A stretch of DNA of 64,000 bases, from assembly GCF_006715175.1 (NCBI RefSeq), contig NZ_VFMQ01000001.1:1426001-1490000 (forward strand), in the 5' to 3' direction. Positions 7,736 through 21,271 of the stretch are shown here, in pieces. The position numbers were made by a program, and so were the translations under genes. The notes below the pieces were generated by a model. It was given only the letters and a program-made list of their open reading frames with translations. It was not told the origin of the DNA and made no database searches. The stretch's first letter is position 1. Every line of letters starts with the position of its first letter. The DNA is from Curtobacterium citreum (GTDB lineage Bacteria; Actinomycetota; Actinomycetes; Actinomycetales; Microbacteriaceae).

Positions 7736-8692
7736 TCAGGCCGCCCGCGCCGCGAGCAGGGTGCCGAGCGCGGCCGCCGCGCGGTCCGCCCCGTCCACCG
7801 TCACGAGCCGCGCCGACCCGCCCGTCGTCTCGACGACCAGCCCCGGACCCGACCGCGCGACGTACGCGACCCCGCGCCCGCTGACCCGGTAGCCCCAACC
7901 GCCCCACTGCCCGGGGGAGACCTGCTCCCACCCACAGGTGTCGATCCGCTCGAGCGGCACACGCATGAGCGGGACGCGCGTCAGCGCGGACACCACCCGG
8001 AGCCCCCGGCGGTCGACCGTCACCTCGACCCGGGCGAGCACGAGCGTCGACGCCCCGGCGACCACCGCGACCACCGCCGTCGTGACCGCACCGCCGGTCT
8101 CACCGCGCACGCCGAGCAGCACCGCGACCGTGCAGCCCGTCGCGAGCACGAGCACGCCGATCACCCCGAAGACCGCGCTGCCGGTGCGGCCCCGCCAAGC
8201 GACCCGGGCGTCCGGACCGACCCGGAGCGGTTCCGCACTCCCGCGCTCGATCGGCGCAGCGGCGCGCCGCAGCACGACGAGCGGCACGACTCCGGCGACG
8301 CCACCGACGAGCAGCGCCGGCACCGTCGACCACCCGGAGAACGTCGGCTCGGGGTCCTGGGCGATCACCGCGAGCCAGACCCAGGTCACGACGAGGATCC
8401 CGGTGAGCAGGTTCCCGACGAGCACGACGAGTCCCGCGGTCCGTCGGTCCCGCGCGCGGAGTGCCCACAGTGACATGGCGACGGCTGCGGCGGCGACGGC
8501 GGCCGTGACCCAGAAGAACGGCCACGGCGAGCCGTACCCGTCGGGCTGTCCGTCGCCGCCGAAGTGCTGCGCGATCCGAGCGGGCAGCGTCGGCCCGAGC
8601 ACCGTGGCGGCCACCAGGAGCCCGGCGAACAGCGCCGCCCCCGGAGCCACCACCGCCGTGCGGGCCCCTCGGTCGATCGGTCGTGTCGTCAT
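7736..8692 (-). CDS. DUF1648-domain membrane protein
   Basis: A 318-residue protein. The N-terminal membrane helix is followed by the DUF1648 signature PARIAQHFGGDGQPDGYGSP (about residues 37-56), in which His and the Pro-Asp-Gly turn are conserved. Further membrane helices lie around 60-80, 87-110, 122-145, 175-195 and 200-220, and a soluble domain of about 100 residues closes the protein (ALTRVPLMRVPLERIDTCGW). DUF1648 proteins are often encoded with GntR regulators; their role is unknown, possibly in envelope or antibiotic stress. Its start overlaps the GntR stop by 4 nt, so the pair is coupled. Confidence 0.8.
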   Translation of the reverse strand: MTTRPIDRGARTAVVAPGAALFAGLLVAATVLGPTLPARIAQHFGGDGQPDGYGSPWPFFWVTAAVAAAAVAMSLWALRARDRRTAGLVVLVGNLLTGILVVTWVWLAVIAQDPEPTFSGWSTVPALLVGGVAGVVPLVVLRRAAAPIERGSAEPLRVGPDARVAWRGRTGSAVFGVIGVLVLATGCTVAVLLGVRGETGGAVTTAVVAVVAGASTLVLARVEVTVDRRGLRVVSALTRVPLMRVPLERIDTCGWEQVSPGQWGGWGYRVSGRGVAYVARSGPGLVVETTGGSARLVTVDGADRAAAALGTLLAARAA

Positions 8693-9039
8693 CGTTCCCC
8701 CTTGATCATGGTGAGCAGGTCGTCGAGCGTGACCCCGAGGATCTCCGCCTGGTTCCGGAGCTCCGCGACGAGCGACCGCAGCTGGTCGAACGAGGCGTGC
8801 CCCGAGCGGATCACGGTGGCGCCGCGGCCGCGACGGAGCTCGATGAGCCCGTCCTCCTGCAGGCGTGCGTAGGCGCGGAGCACCGTGTGCACGTTGACGT
8901 CGACCGACGCTGCGAGGTCCCGCGCCGGCGGCAGGCGCTCGCCGGTCCGCAGTTCGCCCCGCGCGATCGCGAGCCGCACCTGTGCGGCGATCTGGTCCGC
9001 GAGCGTGGCGCGCGCAGACGGGTCGACGGTGATCAACAT
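8689..9039 (-). CDS. GntR-family transcriptional regulator (YtrA type)
   Basis: A 116-residue regulator with the GntR winged helix at about residues 12-75 (LADQIAAQVRLAIARGELRT, RLPPARDLAASVDVNVHTVL, RAYARLQEDGLIELRRGRGA) and only a short helical C-terminal dimer segment, as in YtrA-type repressors, which control membrane or ABC transporter genes. It forms an operon with the DUF1648 protein. ATG 9039 lies inside a palindrome (9039-9059), and a TAGAAT hexamer ends 6 nt upstream; no Shine-Dalgarno is present. Autorepression is the simplest reading. Confidence 0.9.
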   Translation of the reverse strand: MLITVDPSARATLADQIAAQVRLAIARGELRTGERLPPARDLAASVDVNVHTVLRAYARLQEDGLIELRRGRGATVIRSGHASFDQLRSLVAELRNQAEILGVTLDDLLTMIKGER

Positions 9040-9059
9040 GTTCGCATTCTATGCGAACA
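9039..9059 (-). promoter_or_regulatory. GntR operator overlapping -10 box and start codon
   Basis: A perfect inverted repeat: 9-nt arms (TGTTCGCAT at 9039-9047 and its complement at 9051-9059) around TCT. The -10 hexamer TAGAAT (minus strand, 9046-9051) lies in its centre and the ATG of the GntR gene begins at its edge, so bound repressor would block both polymerase and a leaderless start. Confidence 0.75.
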
Positions 9060-9319
9060 ATACGTCGGGCGTCGAGATCGTCCGACGGCACCGAGCCGCT
9101 CGGGACGTTCGACCGGACCGACCACCCGCCGTCGTCGTGCGACCGCTCCCGTCCGGAACGTCCAGCATGCGCGGACTGGCAACCGGCTCCACGTGGACGG
9201 ACCGCTGTCCGCGTAGCGTGCCGACCACGACAGTCCGAGAGCGTCCACACCGTGTCGGCGGCCCGTGGCACAGGTCGACCGGGGCGACGCGTGCGACGCG
9301 TGATGCAGGGAGCACGTCG

Positions 9320-9487
9320 ATGTCGGAGTACGAGTCGGACCAGCGCGTCGAGCCGGTCCACATCACCACCTACCGCCACCTCCGCCGCGCGGTGCGCCGC
9401 GGCTGGGCACTGCCGGAGCCACCGGCGGCACCGTCGCTGGGTGACCTGTCGCGGGTGCGCGTCCGCGGCCGGACGGAGCGGACGTGA
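9320..9487 (+). CDS. Small hypothetical protein upstream of an AraC regulator
   Basis: A 55-residue basic protein (TYRHLRRAVRRGWALPEPPA) starting at ATG 9320 with AGGGAG at 9307-9312. Its stop overlaps the GTG of the AraC gene (GTGA), which suggests a real coupled gene. I see no family, signal or membrane segment. It could be a leader peptide that couples translation of the regulator. Confidence 0.45.
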   Translation: MSEYESDQRVEPVHITTYRHLRRAVRRGWALPEPPAAPSLGDLSRVRVRGRTERT

Positions 9488-10554
9488 GCACCGTGGCGGC
9501 ACGCGCGGACTCGGCGCACCCGGCTCCGCTGCGCCCGGACCGCACGGCCGTCTCCGAGGGCCCGGTCAGCGTCCGCCGGGTCGCCGTGCACGAGGTGCAC
9601 CGCAGCGGCACCGAGCCCGAGGCCGCACGCGAGCTCCTCGAGCAGGTCTACGGCGCCCGCGAGGTCGTGATCGACCCCGACGGCCCGTTCCACTTCCGCT
9701 ACCGCTCCACGGGTGACGACCGGGTCAGCCTCCGGACGTCGTCCGTGACCGCCCGGCGGAGCGGTGTGCTCGCGCCCGGTCGCCAGTACGTCCTCGCGTG
9801 GTCGGTCGAGGGCGGCGTCGTCATCGACCCCGACCGCGAGGACGGCGTGACCCTCCGGCCCGGCGTCCCCGTGATGGTCCCCGCCGGACGGCCCTTCGCG
9901 ACCACGGCGCCCCCGGGGACGATGCACCTCGTCCACTTCGACGCGGACTTCCTCGAGGCCGTCGCCGTCGTCGGCACCGCGCGCGTCCCGGTGCCGCTGG
10001 CCTTCCCCGCCTCGGTGCCCTCCACCCACCTGGAGTCGCTGCAGACGACCCTGCGCGAGGTGGCTCCCGCCATGCTCGACACCGCCGTGGTGGACGGCGA
10101 CCGGGCGGTCCTCGACCTCCGGTTGGCCGAGGCGGTGCTCGCGGCGTTCCGTCCCGAACCGGACGGCGGGCAGCCGGACGTCCGGGTCGACGCGATCGAC
10201 CGCGCGAAGGCGCACATGTACGCCCACTTCGGCGTCCCGCTCACCGCCGCCGACATCGCCGGCGCCGCCGACGTCAGCGTCCGCACGCTGCAGGAGACCT
10301 TCCAACGCGTGGAGGGCACCACCCCGACCGCCTTCCTCCGGGACCTCCGGCTCGGCAAGGCACGCGTCGCCCTCCAGCTCGCCGACGTCCGCGAGACCTC
10401 CGTCGCGGCAGTCGCCTTCTCGTGCGGCTTCCGCCACATGGGTCGGTTCTCCGGGTCGTACGCCGGACGGTACGGCGAGCACCCCGGCGACACGCTGCGC
10501 GGGCAGCGGCGCCGCATCGCGGTCGCCGGCGGTCCGGTCCGGATCGTCGGCTGA
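9484..10554 (+). CDS. AraC-family transcriptional regulator
   Basis: A 356-residue regulator. The N-terminal two thirds resemble the AraC_binding_2 domain (FHFRYRSTGDDRVSLRTSSV, GVPVMVPAGRPFATTAPPG). The C-terminal 105 residues hold the two helix-turn-helix units: LTAADIAGAADVSVRTLQET, then the classic signature RETSVAAVAFSCGFRHMGRF and PGDTLRGQR. The inducer and targets are unknown; no metabolic gene is adjacent. The start GTG overlaps the small upstream gene by 4 nt. Confidence 0.88.
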   Translation: MSTVAARADSAHPAPLRPDRTAVSEGPVSVRRVAVHEVHRSGTEPEAARELLEQVYGAREVVIDPDGPFHFRYRSTGDDRVSLRTSSVTARRSGVLAPGRQYVLAWSVEGGVVIDPDREDGVTLRPGVPVMVPAGRPFATTAPPGTMHLVHFDADFLEAVAVVGTARVPVPLAFPASVPSTHLESLQTTLREVAPAMLDTAVVDGDRAVLDLRLAEAVLAAFRPEPDGGQPDVRVDAIDRAKAHMYAHFGVPLTAADIAGAADVSVRTLQETFQRVEGTTPTAFLRDLRLGKARVALQLADVRETSVAAVAFSCGFRHMGRFSGSYAGRYGEHPGDTLRGQRRRIAVAGGPVRIVG

Positions 10555-10578
10555 CGGACCCTGCGTGGTCACGCAGGT

Positions 10579-10625
10579 CGGACGGGAGGCTCGGGGTGCG
10601 TCCATCGGCGCACCCCGGTCCGTCC
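10579..10625. repeat. GGACGGGAGGC repeat, degenerate copy
   Basis: The core GGACGGGAGGC at 10580-10590 is followed by a 9-bp stem (CGGGGTGCG, 10592-10600, with complement 10609-10617) and a GGTCCGTCC end in place of the usual right arm. It lies 25 nt after the AraC stop and probably acts as its terminator. Confidence 0.6.
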
Positions 10626-10639
10626 ACTGGTCGCGTGGG

Positions 10640-10645
10640 TACCGT
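10640..10645 (+). promoter_or_regulatory. -10 hexamer TACCGT before the alpha/beta hydrolase
   Basis: The hexamer ends 6 nt before ATG 10652. The intervening CGAGGG is too close to the start codon to work as a Shine-Dalgarno, so a leaderless transcript fits better. Confidence 0.45.
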
Positions 10646-10651
10646 CGAGGG

Positions 10652-11524
10652 ATGCAGACCGGATCAGCCCACGCGACCGGTACCGGACGTGTCGCGAACA
10701 CCGTGCGCGGCACGGGCGCGCCGGTCCTCGTCCTGCACGGCACCCCCGGAAGCCTGGAGGGCGCGGAGGCGATGGCGCGGTTCCTGCCGTCCGAGCGCTT
10801 CCGGGTCGTCGCGGTCGCCCGCCCCGGCTACGCCGGCACCCCGATCGTCCCCGGGCACGCGTCCCTCGACGACGAGGCCGACCGCTACGCGGCGCTCCTG
10901 GACGACCTGGGCGTCGACCGCACCGCGGTGCTCGCGTGGTCCGGCGGTGGCCCGTCGGCGTACCGCTTCGCCGCCCGGCACCCCGACCGGGTCAGCGCCC
11001 TCGTCGTGACGGCAGGGCTCTCCGGACACTGGGTGCCGCCGCACGCGTCGCCGGCGGAGTGGTTCGTCGCGCGGACCCGACTCGGCGGCGCGCTCGCCGC
11101 GATCGCAGGGCACGTCGTCCCGCGCGCAGTCGTCGGCACCGTCGTCGCGGGTGTGAGCTCGCTCCGGGGTGCAGCGCTGCGGGCGCACGTGCGCGACGTC
11201 CTGCACGACCCGGTCCGCCGCACCACCGTGCTCGACCTCGCGACGAGCGGGAACGCCGCCGGGACGCACCGCGCCGGATGGGAGAACGACGTCCGGGTCC
11301 TGGGTGCGCTGGAGCGGCTCGACCTCGGCGCCGTCCGGACGCCGACGCTGCTCCTGCACGGCGACGCGGACACCGACGTCGACCCGGCGCACAGCCGTCG
11401 CGCGCTCGCCGAGGTAGCGGGCGCCGAGCTCGTGACGCTCCCGGGTGGGACGCACTTCGCGCTCTGGGACCACGCGGACTCGGTCGCGGTGCAGCAGCGC
11501 GTCGCGGAGCACCTGGCGCGCTGA
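10652..11524 (+). CDS. Alpha/beta hydrolase
   Basis: A 290-residue alpha/beta hydrolase. Visible elements are the oxyanion segment LHGTPGS (about residues 30-36), a nucleophile elbow AWSGGGPS with Ser about 94 (Ala replaces the first Gly of GxSxG, which the fold tolerates), a helical cap (about 115-210), the acid-bearing strand LLLHGDADTDVDP and the catalytic His in GGTHFAL. The substrate is unknown; proline iminopeptidase, esterase and haloalkane-dehalogenase-like enzymes share this layout. I chose ATG 10652, because an upstream in-frame start would translate through the palindrome at 10579-10625. Confidence 0.88.
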   Translation: MQTGSAHATGTGRVANTVRGTGAPVLVLHGTPGSLEGAEAMARFLPSERFRVVAVARPGYAGTPIVPGHASLDDEADRYAALLDDLGVDRTAVLAWSGGGPSAYRFAARHPDRVSALVVTAGLSGHWVPPHASPAEWFVARTRLGGALAAIAGHVVPRAVVGTVVAGVSSLRGAALRAHVRDVLHDPVRRTTVLDLATSGNAAGTHRAGWENDVRVLGALERLDLGAVRTPTLLLHGDADTDVDPAHSRRALAEVAGAELVTLPGGTHFALWDHADSVAVQQRVAEHLAR

Positions 11525-11716
11525 CGACCCTGGCGATCGGGGGACGTCACGGGGGACACCTCGCCCGCGGTCCGTCCCCCGAGTGCTCCGTGCGAGCTGG
11601 GCTGGGAGCCCGTAACTGTGACGAACCGCAGGAAGGTGCAGTGGTCGCCCAGGCTGACCGAGGTTCGTGACCAATACGTTACCTAGTCGAGTCGCTCGCT
11701 CGACCCGGAAGGAACC
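11525..11716 (+). promoter_or_regulatory. 192-nt leader of the NlpC/P60 gene (function unassigned)
   Basis: This G/C-rich, stem-prone leader ends in GGAAGG upstream of ATG 11717. Leaders of cell-wall hydrolase genes in actinobacteria often hold a c-di-AMP (ydaO) riboswitch, but I cannot match the conserved motif here with confidence. A promoter for the gene should lie inside it; ACGTTACCTAGT near 11677 is AT-richer than its surroundings. Confidence 0.3.
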
Positions 11717-12769
11717 ATGGGACGTCACGCCCTGCCCGCAGCCCCCGACGGCACCGAGCCGGCGCGCCCGCAGCGCGTCGCCACGACCCCCGAGACGCCG
11801 GCCGACCTGCCGCCGACGCTCCGCCGTCCGCGTGGTCGTCGTTCGGCACCGGTCGCCACGGTCGTCCCGGCCCAGGCGCCGGTCGCCTCCGGCCTGGGTC
11901 CGGCGGTCGACCAGGCCCGCGCGGCCCGCACCGTCGACGCCCCGCTCCCGGTCACCACCCAGGCCGTCCGACGTCCCGCGCGCACCGCACCCCGCCCGGT
12001 GGCCTCGACGGCAGTCGCCGGCTCGGTGGTGCTCTCCCGGTCCGCCGCCCTGCGCGCCGAGCGTGCCGCCGACCCGCGGCACATCCGCCGCGCGGCGAAC
12101 GCCAAGCGTGCCGCCCTGCTGCTGGCACCGGCCCTCGCGGTCACCTCGAGCCTGACGTTGACCCTCCCCGCGAACGCCGATCCGATGACCGGCGCCGACC
12201 GCTCGGCGACGTCGACGTCCCACAGCGACCAGGCCGCGTTCGGGCACGAGGCGAACCAGTCCTACACGGTCGCCCGTGACGTCGAGGTCCCAGTCGTGCA
12301 GACCGACGGCATGACCACCACGACGACGATCGTGTCCTACCCGACGATCGTGACGAAGTACGGGGTCACCACCCAGCAGGCCGAGGACGCGATCTCGAAG
12401 GTCCTGTCCGCCGGCGGCAAGCGCGCGACGATCGTCTCGACGGCGCTGCAGTACATGGGTGACCCGTACCTCGAGGGCGGCGCGAGCCACTCCGGCATCG
12501 ACTGCTCCGGGCTGACGATGGTCGCCTACGCAGCCGTCGGCATCCCGCTCGTGCACTACGTCCCGTCGCAGGACGCCGTGGCGACGACGATCCCCGAGTC
12601 CGAGGCCCAGCCCGGTGACCTCGTGGTGTTCGACAACGAGGACCACGTCGGCATCTACCTCGGCGACGGCGTCGTGCTGCAGGCCCCGCACCCGGGCGAC
12701 CCGGTCGACATCGTGCCGGTGTACCCGAACGCCCACCACTTCGCCCGGCTGCTGCCCGCGGGGGAGTGA
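11717..12769 (+). CDS. NlpC/P60 (C40) peptidoglycan hydrolase
   Basis: A 350-residue exported hydrolase. Residues 1-135 are a long Pro/Arg/Ala-rich cytoplasmic extension, followed by a hydrophobic segment (RAALLLAPALAVTSSLTLTL) ending ANADP, which acts as a signal peptide or anchor with a likely cut after ANA. A middle segment (about 160-235) links to the C-terminal NlpC/P60 domain with catalytic Cys263 (GIDCSGLTMVAYAAVG), His310 (EDHVGIYLGDGV) and third residue His325 (APHPG). Such enzymes cut D-Glu-diaminopimelate or equivalent stem-peptide bonds in cell separation or wall turnover. The 130-residue N-terminal extension is unusually long. The start is supported by GGAAGG. Confidence 0.9.
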   Translation: MGRHALPAAPDGTEPARPQRVATTPETPADLPPTLRRPRGRRSAPVATVVPAQAPVASGLGPAVDQARAARTVDAPLPVTTQAVRRPARTAPRPVASTAVAGSVVLSRSAALRAERAADPRHIRRAANAKRAALLLAPALAVTSSLTLTLPANADPMTGADRSATSTSHSDQAAFGHEANQSYTVARDVEVPVVQTDGMTTTTTIVSYPTIVTKYGVTTQQAEDAISKVLSAGGKRATIVSTALQYMGDPYLEGGASHSGIDCSGLTMVAYAAVGIPLVHYVPSQDAVATTIPESEAQPGDLVVFDNEDHVGIYLGDGVVLQAPHPGDPVDIVPVYPNAHHFARLLPAGE

Positions 12770-12812
12770 CCGCGGGGGAGTGACCCGTTCCCGACGGGTT
12801 GCACTCCTCCCG

Positions 12813-12818
12813 TAAGCT
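12813..12818 (+). promoter_or_regulatory. -10 hexamer TAAGCT before rlmN
   Basis: The hexamer ends 6 nt before ATG 12825. No separate ribosome-binding site is spaced correctly (GGAG is only 2 nt from the ATG), so a leaderless rlmN transcript is likely. Confidence 0.5.
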
Positions 12819-12824
12819 GGAGTG

Positions 12825-14057
12825 ATGGCCACCGAGACCCGCACCCCGTTCGAAGAGCAGCGCTCCGCTCGTCCGCAGGTGCGCCCGCGCACCGAGGGCT
12901 GGACCCAGGCGCAGGACTCCGAGGGCCGTCCCCTCCTGCAGTTCGCATCGCCGAAGCGTGGCAAGCCGCCCGTGCACCTCGCCGACCTGACGGTGGAGGA
13001 GCGCGTCGAGCGGGTGAAGGAGCTCGGCCTGCCGGGCTTCCGCGCGAAGCAGCTCTCGACGCACTACTTCACGCACTACTCGTCCGACCCGGCGACGATG
13101 ACCGACCTGCCGGCCGCCCAGCGCGACGAACTCGTCGCGGGGATGCTGCCGCCCCTCCTCACCGAGACACGGCGTCTCGCGACGGACAAGGGCGACACGA
13201 TCAAGTTCCTCTGGAAGCTGCACGACGGCGCCCTGGTCGAGTCGGTGCTCATGCGGTACCCGGGCCGCATCACGCTCTGTGTCTCGTCCCAGGCCGGCTG
13301 CGGGATGAACTGCCCGTTCTGCGCGACCGGACAGGCGGGCCTCACCCGCAACATGTCGACGGCCGAGATCATCGAGCAGATCGTCCGGGCGAACGCGGCC
13401 ATCGCCGCGGGGGAGCTCGGGGGCGACCCGCGCAAGGGCGGCCAGGACCGCGTCGACGCCGAGCGCGTCACGAACATCGTGTTCATGGGCATGGGGGAGC
13501 CGCTCGCGAACTACAAGCGCGTGATGGACGCCGTCCGGACCATGGTCGCGCCGCAGCCGAACGGCCTCGGGATGAGCGCCCGCGGCATCACGGTCTCGAC
13601 CGTCGGACTGGTCCCCGCGATCAAGAAGCTCGCGGACGAGAACATCCCCGTGACCTTCGCACTGTCGCTGCACGCCCCCGACGACGAGCTCCGCGACGAG
13701 CTCATCCCGGTCAACTCCCGGTGGAAGGCCGACGAGGCGATCGACGCCGCGTACGAGTACTACGCCAAGACGGGTCGGCGGGTCTCGATCGAGTACGCCC
13801 TCATCAAGGACATGAACGACCACGCCTGGCGTGCCGACCTGCTCGCCGAGAAGCTCAACGCCCGCGGCAAGGGCTGGGTGCACGTCAACCCGATCCCGCT
13901 CAACCCGACGCCCGGTTCGGTCTGGACGTCGTCGGAGCCGCACGTGCAGGACGAGTTCGTCCGCCGACTCAACGCCGCCGGCATCCCGACGACCCTCCGC
14001 GACACCCGCGGCAAGGAGATCGACGGTGCGTGCGGTCAGTTGGCTGCGGCCGAGTAG
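12825..14057 (+). CDS. rlmN: 23S rRNA (adenine2503-C2)/tRNA methyltransferase RlmN
   Basis: A 410-residue radical-SAM methyltransferase that methylates C2 of A2503 in 23S rRNA and of A37 in some tRNAs. The iron-sulfur cysteines are Cys159, Cys163 and Cys166 ([11 protein letters not shown]). The two catalytic cysteines are Cys152 ([10 protein letters not shown]) and Cys403 near the end (GACGQL). Other family markers are [20 protein letters not shown] and FALSLHAP. It is about 25 residues longer than E. coli RlmN through an N-terminal tail and an insert ([16 protein letters not shown]). It sits directly upstream of the rrn operon whose product it modifies; that is probably coincidence. Confidence 0.97.
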   Translation: MATETRTPFEEQRSARPQVRPRTEGWTQAQDSEGRPLLQFASPKRGKPPVHLADLTVEERVERVKELGLPGFRAKQLSTHYFTHYSSDPATMTDLPAAQRDELVAGMLPPLLTETRRLATDKGDTIKFLWKLHDGALVESVLMRYPGRITLCVSSQAGCGMNCPFCATGQAGLTRNMSTAEIIEQIVRANAAIAAGELGGDPRKGGQDRVDAERVTNIVFMGMGEPLANYKRVMDAVRTMVAPQPNGLGMSARGITVSTVGLVPAIKKLADENIPVTFALSLHAPDDELRDELIPVNSRWKADEAIDAAYEYYAKTGRRVSIEYALIKDMNDHAWRADLLAEKLNARGKGWVHVNPIPLNPTPGSVWTSSEPHVQDEFVRRLNAAGIPTTLRDTRGKEIDGACGQLAAAE

Positions 14058-14080
14058 ACGGCTGGTCGGTCACGGCCAGG

Positions 14081-14108
14081 AGGCACGGTGCGGTTCCGCA
14101 CCGTGCCT
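14081..14108. terminator. rlmN terminator, core of the GGACGGGAGGC repeat family
   Basis: A perfect 13-bp stem (AGGCACGGTGCGG, 14081-14093, complement 14096-14108) with a 2-nt loop, 24 nt after rlmN. It matches the inner half of the dispersed repeat (AGGCACGGTGC) but lacks the outer GGACGGG arm. Confidence 0.75.
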
Positions 14109-14175
14109 CTCGTCGTTCCCGGTGCAGGTCCGTCCCGAGCCGCGTCGGGGCGACACGCCCGGGATGCGACCGCTG

Positions 14176-14521
14176 TTGGCGCTGCTGTTCACCTCTGCGT
14201 AAAGTAATCACTCGTTGCCGCTGAGGCGGAGAACGGAACGGCCGGTTGGTTCGGTTCCGAGTCTCGCCCGGGCAGCGAACTTCCAGCCCCTCTGTTGAGG
14301 TCCGGTGTTTGTCGGGCTGATTGGTGGGTGCGTCTGGTCCTTGAGAACTCAACAGCGTGCACATTGTCAATGCCAATTATTTTGACCCCGTGCGATCGTG
14401 GCTCTTTTGGGGTCCACGGTTGTCGGAGACAATTCCTTTTGGATTGAATTGATTGTCAGTAGACAGTCTTTACGGTCAGTTTCAACTCGCTGACACTTTC
14501 GGGTGTTGGTTGTATTTTTTT
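14176..14521 (+). promoter_or_regulatory. rRNA operon promoter and transcribed leader
   Basis: A sigma70-type promoter: TTGGCG (14176-14181), 18-nt spacer, TAAAGT (14200-14205). The leader of about 310 nt is markedly AT-richer than flanking DNA. It contains the actinobacterial pre-16S motif TTGAGAACTCAACAGCGTGC (14340-14359), repeated in variant form before the 23S gene (around 16396), as expected for antitermination and RNase III processing stems. No open reading frame of interest lies in it. Confidence 0.75.
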
Positions 14522-19632
<5,111 letters not shown>

Positions 19633-19770
19633 ACACACTTTTTACCCACACCATTCGTGGTGTGGGGCTCGCGTCCACTTTGTGGTTCCCGACAGACGAT
19701 CGGGAACATGAAACTGAACACCGCGCATGCGCGGGACAGCTTTCTTGATCCGATGGGTCAAGTCGAAGGT

Positions 19771-19889
19771 GTTCCGGTGGTCATAGCGAGAGGGAAACGC
19801 CCGGTCACATTCCGAACCCGGAAGCTAAGCCTCTCAGCGCCGATGGTACTGCAAGGGGGACCTTGTGGGAGAGTAGGACGCCGCCGGAC
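19771..19889 (+). rRNA. 5S ribosomal RNA
   Basis: A 119-nt 5S gene with paired ends (GTTCCGGTGG at the 5' side, CCGCCGGAC at the 3' side) and the conserved CCCGAA-type loop (CATTCCGAACCCGGAAGCTAAG). It lies 138 nt after the 23S gene in the same transcript. Confidence 0.96.
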
Positions 19890-19910
19890 TCAACGTTGGT
19901 AACACCAGGA

Positions 19911-19938
19911 AACCCCTGACCATGACTGGTCAGGGGTT
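19911..19938 (+). terminator. rrn operon terminator
   Basis: An 11-bp perfect stem (AACCCCTGACC, 19911-19921, complement 19928-19938) with a 6-nt loop, 21 nt after 5S, followed by a pyrimidine-rich stretch. It separates rrn from the ROK regulator gene. Confidence 0.85.
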
Positions 19939-20018
19939 CCCTGCGTTTCCGGGCGATCGACACGGCGCCGTCGGCTCGTCGTCGCGGCAGTAAGATCGGC
20001 CGACGACGAAGGAGAGCG

Positions 20019-21182
20019 ATGACCGATCAGCTCGTGGTCACGCCGCCGGAGCCGGGAGCAGCGTGGCCGGTGCTCACCGATGCCACACGGGCAGCGCTGC
20101 GGCAGATCCTCGTGCACGGTGTGCTGTCACGTGCGGAGATCGCCCGTGCGCTCGGGCTCTCCCGTGCCAGTCTCACCCGGGCTGTCCGCACCCTGCAGGA
20201 GCACGGCTTCGTCACCGAGTTCGGCACCGGCGTCCGCGGGGCCACCGGGCGCCCGTCGGAACTCCTGCGCGCGAGCAGCGGGTCGTGGGAGTTCCTCGGC
20301 GTGAAGCTCACGCCTGACCGCGTCTACGCCGCCGTCACCGACCTGGGTGGCCGTGTGCTCGCGCTGCACGAGGAGGCCCTGCGGGACACTGCGCCGGGCG
20401 CACTGGTGGCCCAGGTGGCCGAGGTCGTGGGCGCACTGCGTGGGGCATCGCCGGCGATCTGCGCCCTGGGCGTCTCGGTACCGGGTGACGTGGTCTCGCG
20501 TGGTGGCATCACCGTCGTGGAGGTCTCGCAGTTCCTCGGGTGGCGCGACGTGGCGCTGTCCGGGCTGCTCGAGGAGGCGACCGGGCTCGTGACGTTCACG
20601 TCGAACGACGTCGACGCGCTGACCGCGAAGGAACACTGGATCGGGGCCGGTGCCGGCGTCCGGTCCATGGCGCTCGTCACGGTGGGTACGGGTGTCGGGT
20701 TCGGCTTGGTCACGAACGGCGAGGTCTCCGAGGGGTCACACGGGCGGTTCGGTCGCGTCGGGCACCTGCCGGTGTACGGCGGCGGCCCCGACTGCGGCGT
20801 CGGGCACCACGGGTGCGTGTCGAGCTACCTGCCGAGCTCGATCATCGTCAAGAACGCCGGTGCCGCCGACGACGGCTACGACGAGGTGGTCGAGCGTGCG
20901 CGCGACGGCGAACCGCGGGCGCTCCAGGCCTTCCGGGACGCCGGCACGGCCCTCGGCGCGCTGCTGTCATCGGTCGTGACCCTCGTCGACCCGGAGTCGA
21001 TCGTCCTGACCGGCGACGGGTTGCCCGTCTACGACATCGCGCGGGCCGAGGTGGACGAGGCGTTCCGCCGGGGGCTCCGGCCGTACGACGCCGCCGTGCC
21101 GATCGTGGTCCAGCCGTTCGAGTTCTCCGAGTGGGCGCGTGCGGCCGCGGTGCTGGCGATCCGGCGGTCCCTTCGCTACTGA
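20019..21182 (+). CDS. ROK-family transcriptional repressor
   Basis: A 387-residue NagC/XylR-type regulator. The N-terminal winged helix is at about residues 27-65 (LVHGVLSRAEIARALGLSRA), followed by a ROK sugar-binding domain with the two phosphate-like loops (LGVSVPGDV, MALVTVGTGVGFGLVTNG). The cysteine motif is altered: C-G-V-G-H-H-G-C replaces CxCGxxGCxE, so one zinc ligand is missing, and the catalytic-site Glu of the usual E-(I/V)-G-H is Arg (GRVGH). It should therefore bind sugar without phosphorylating it. GAAGGAG precedes ATG 20019. It lies directly upstream of galactosidase genes, with candidate operators at 21201 and 28063, and is the likely regulator of the locus. Confidence 0.9.
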   Translation: MTDQLVVTPPEPGAAWPVLTDATRAALRQILVHGVLSRAEIARALGLSRASLTRAVRTLQEHGFVTEFGTGVRGATGRPSELLRASSGSWEFLGVKLTPDRVYAAVTDLGGRVLALHEEALRDTAPGALVAQVAEVVGALRGASPAICALGVSVPGDVVSRGGITVVEVSQFLGWRDVALSGLLEEATGLVTFTSNDVDALTAKEHWIGAGAGVRSMALVTVGTGVGFGLVTNGEVSEGSHGRFGRVGHLPVYGGGPDCGVGHHGCVSSYLPSSIIVKNAGAADDGYDEVVERARDGEPRALQAFRDAGTALGALLSSVVTLVDPESIVLTGDGLPVYDIARAEVDEAFRRGLRPYDAAVPIVVQPFEFSEWARAAAVLAIRRSLRY

Positions 21183-21200
21183 GCGAGCGGCGGAGCGGGC

Positions 21201-21243
21201 TTAGTTACACAAGTTGACAAACGTCCTCGATGGACGGGATGCT
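21201..21243 (+). promoter_or_regulatory. Promoter and candidate ROK operator of the galactosidase operon
   Basis: TTGACA at 21214-21219, an 18-nt spacer, and a weak -10 GATGCT (21238-21243). Overlapping the -35 is TTAGTTACACAAGTTGACAA (21201-21220), which agrees at 12 of 20 positions with the element at 28063-28082 and shares the TTAGTT/ACAA ends. TTAGTT-type half-sites are known for XylR-type ROK repressors. Repressor function is inferred. Confidence 0.5.
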
Positions 21244-21271
21244 GGTCGTGTCCACCGTCGAAGGAGATGTC

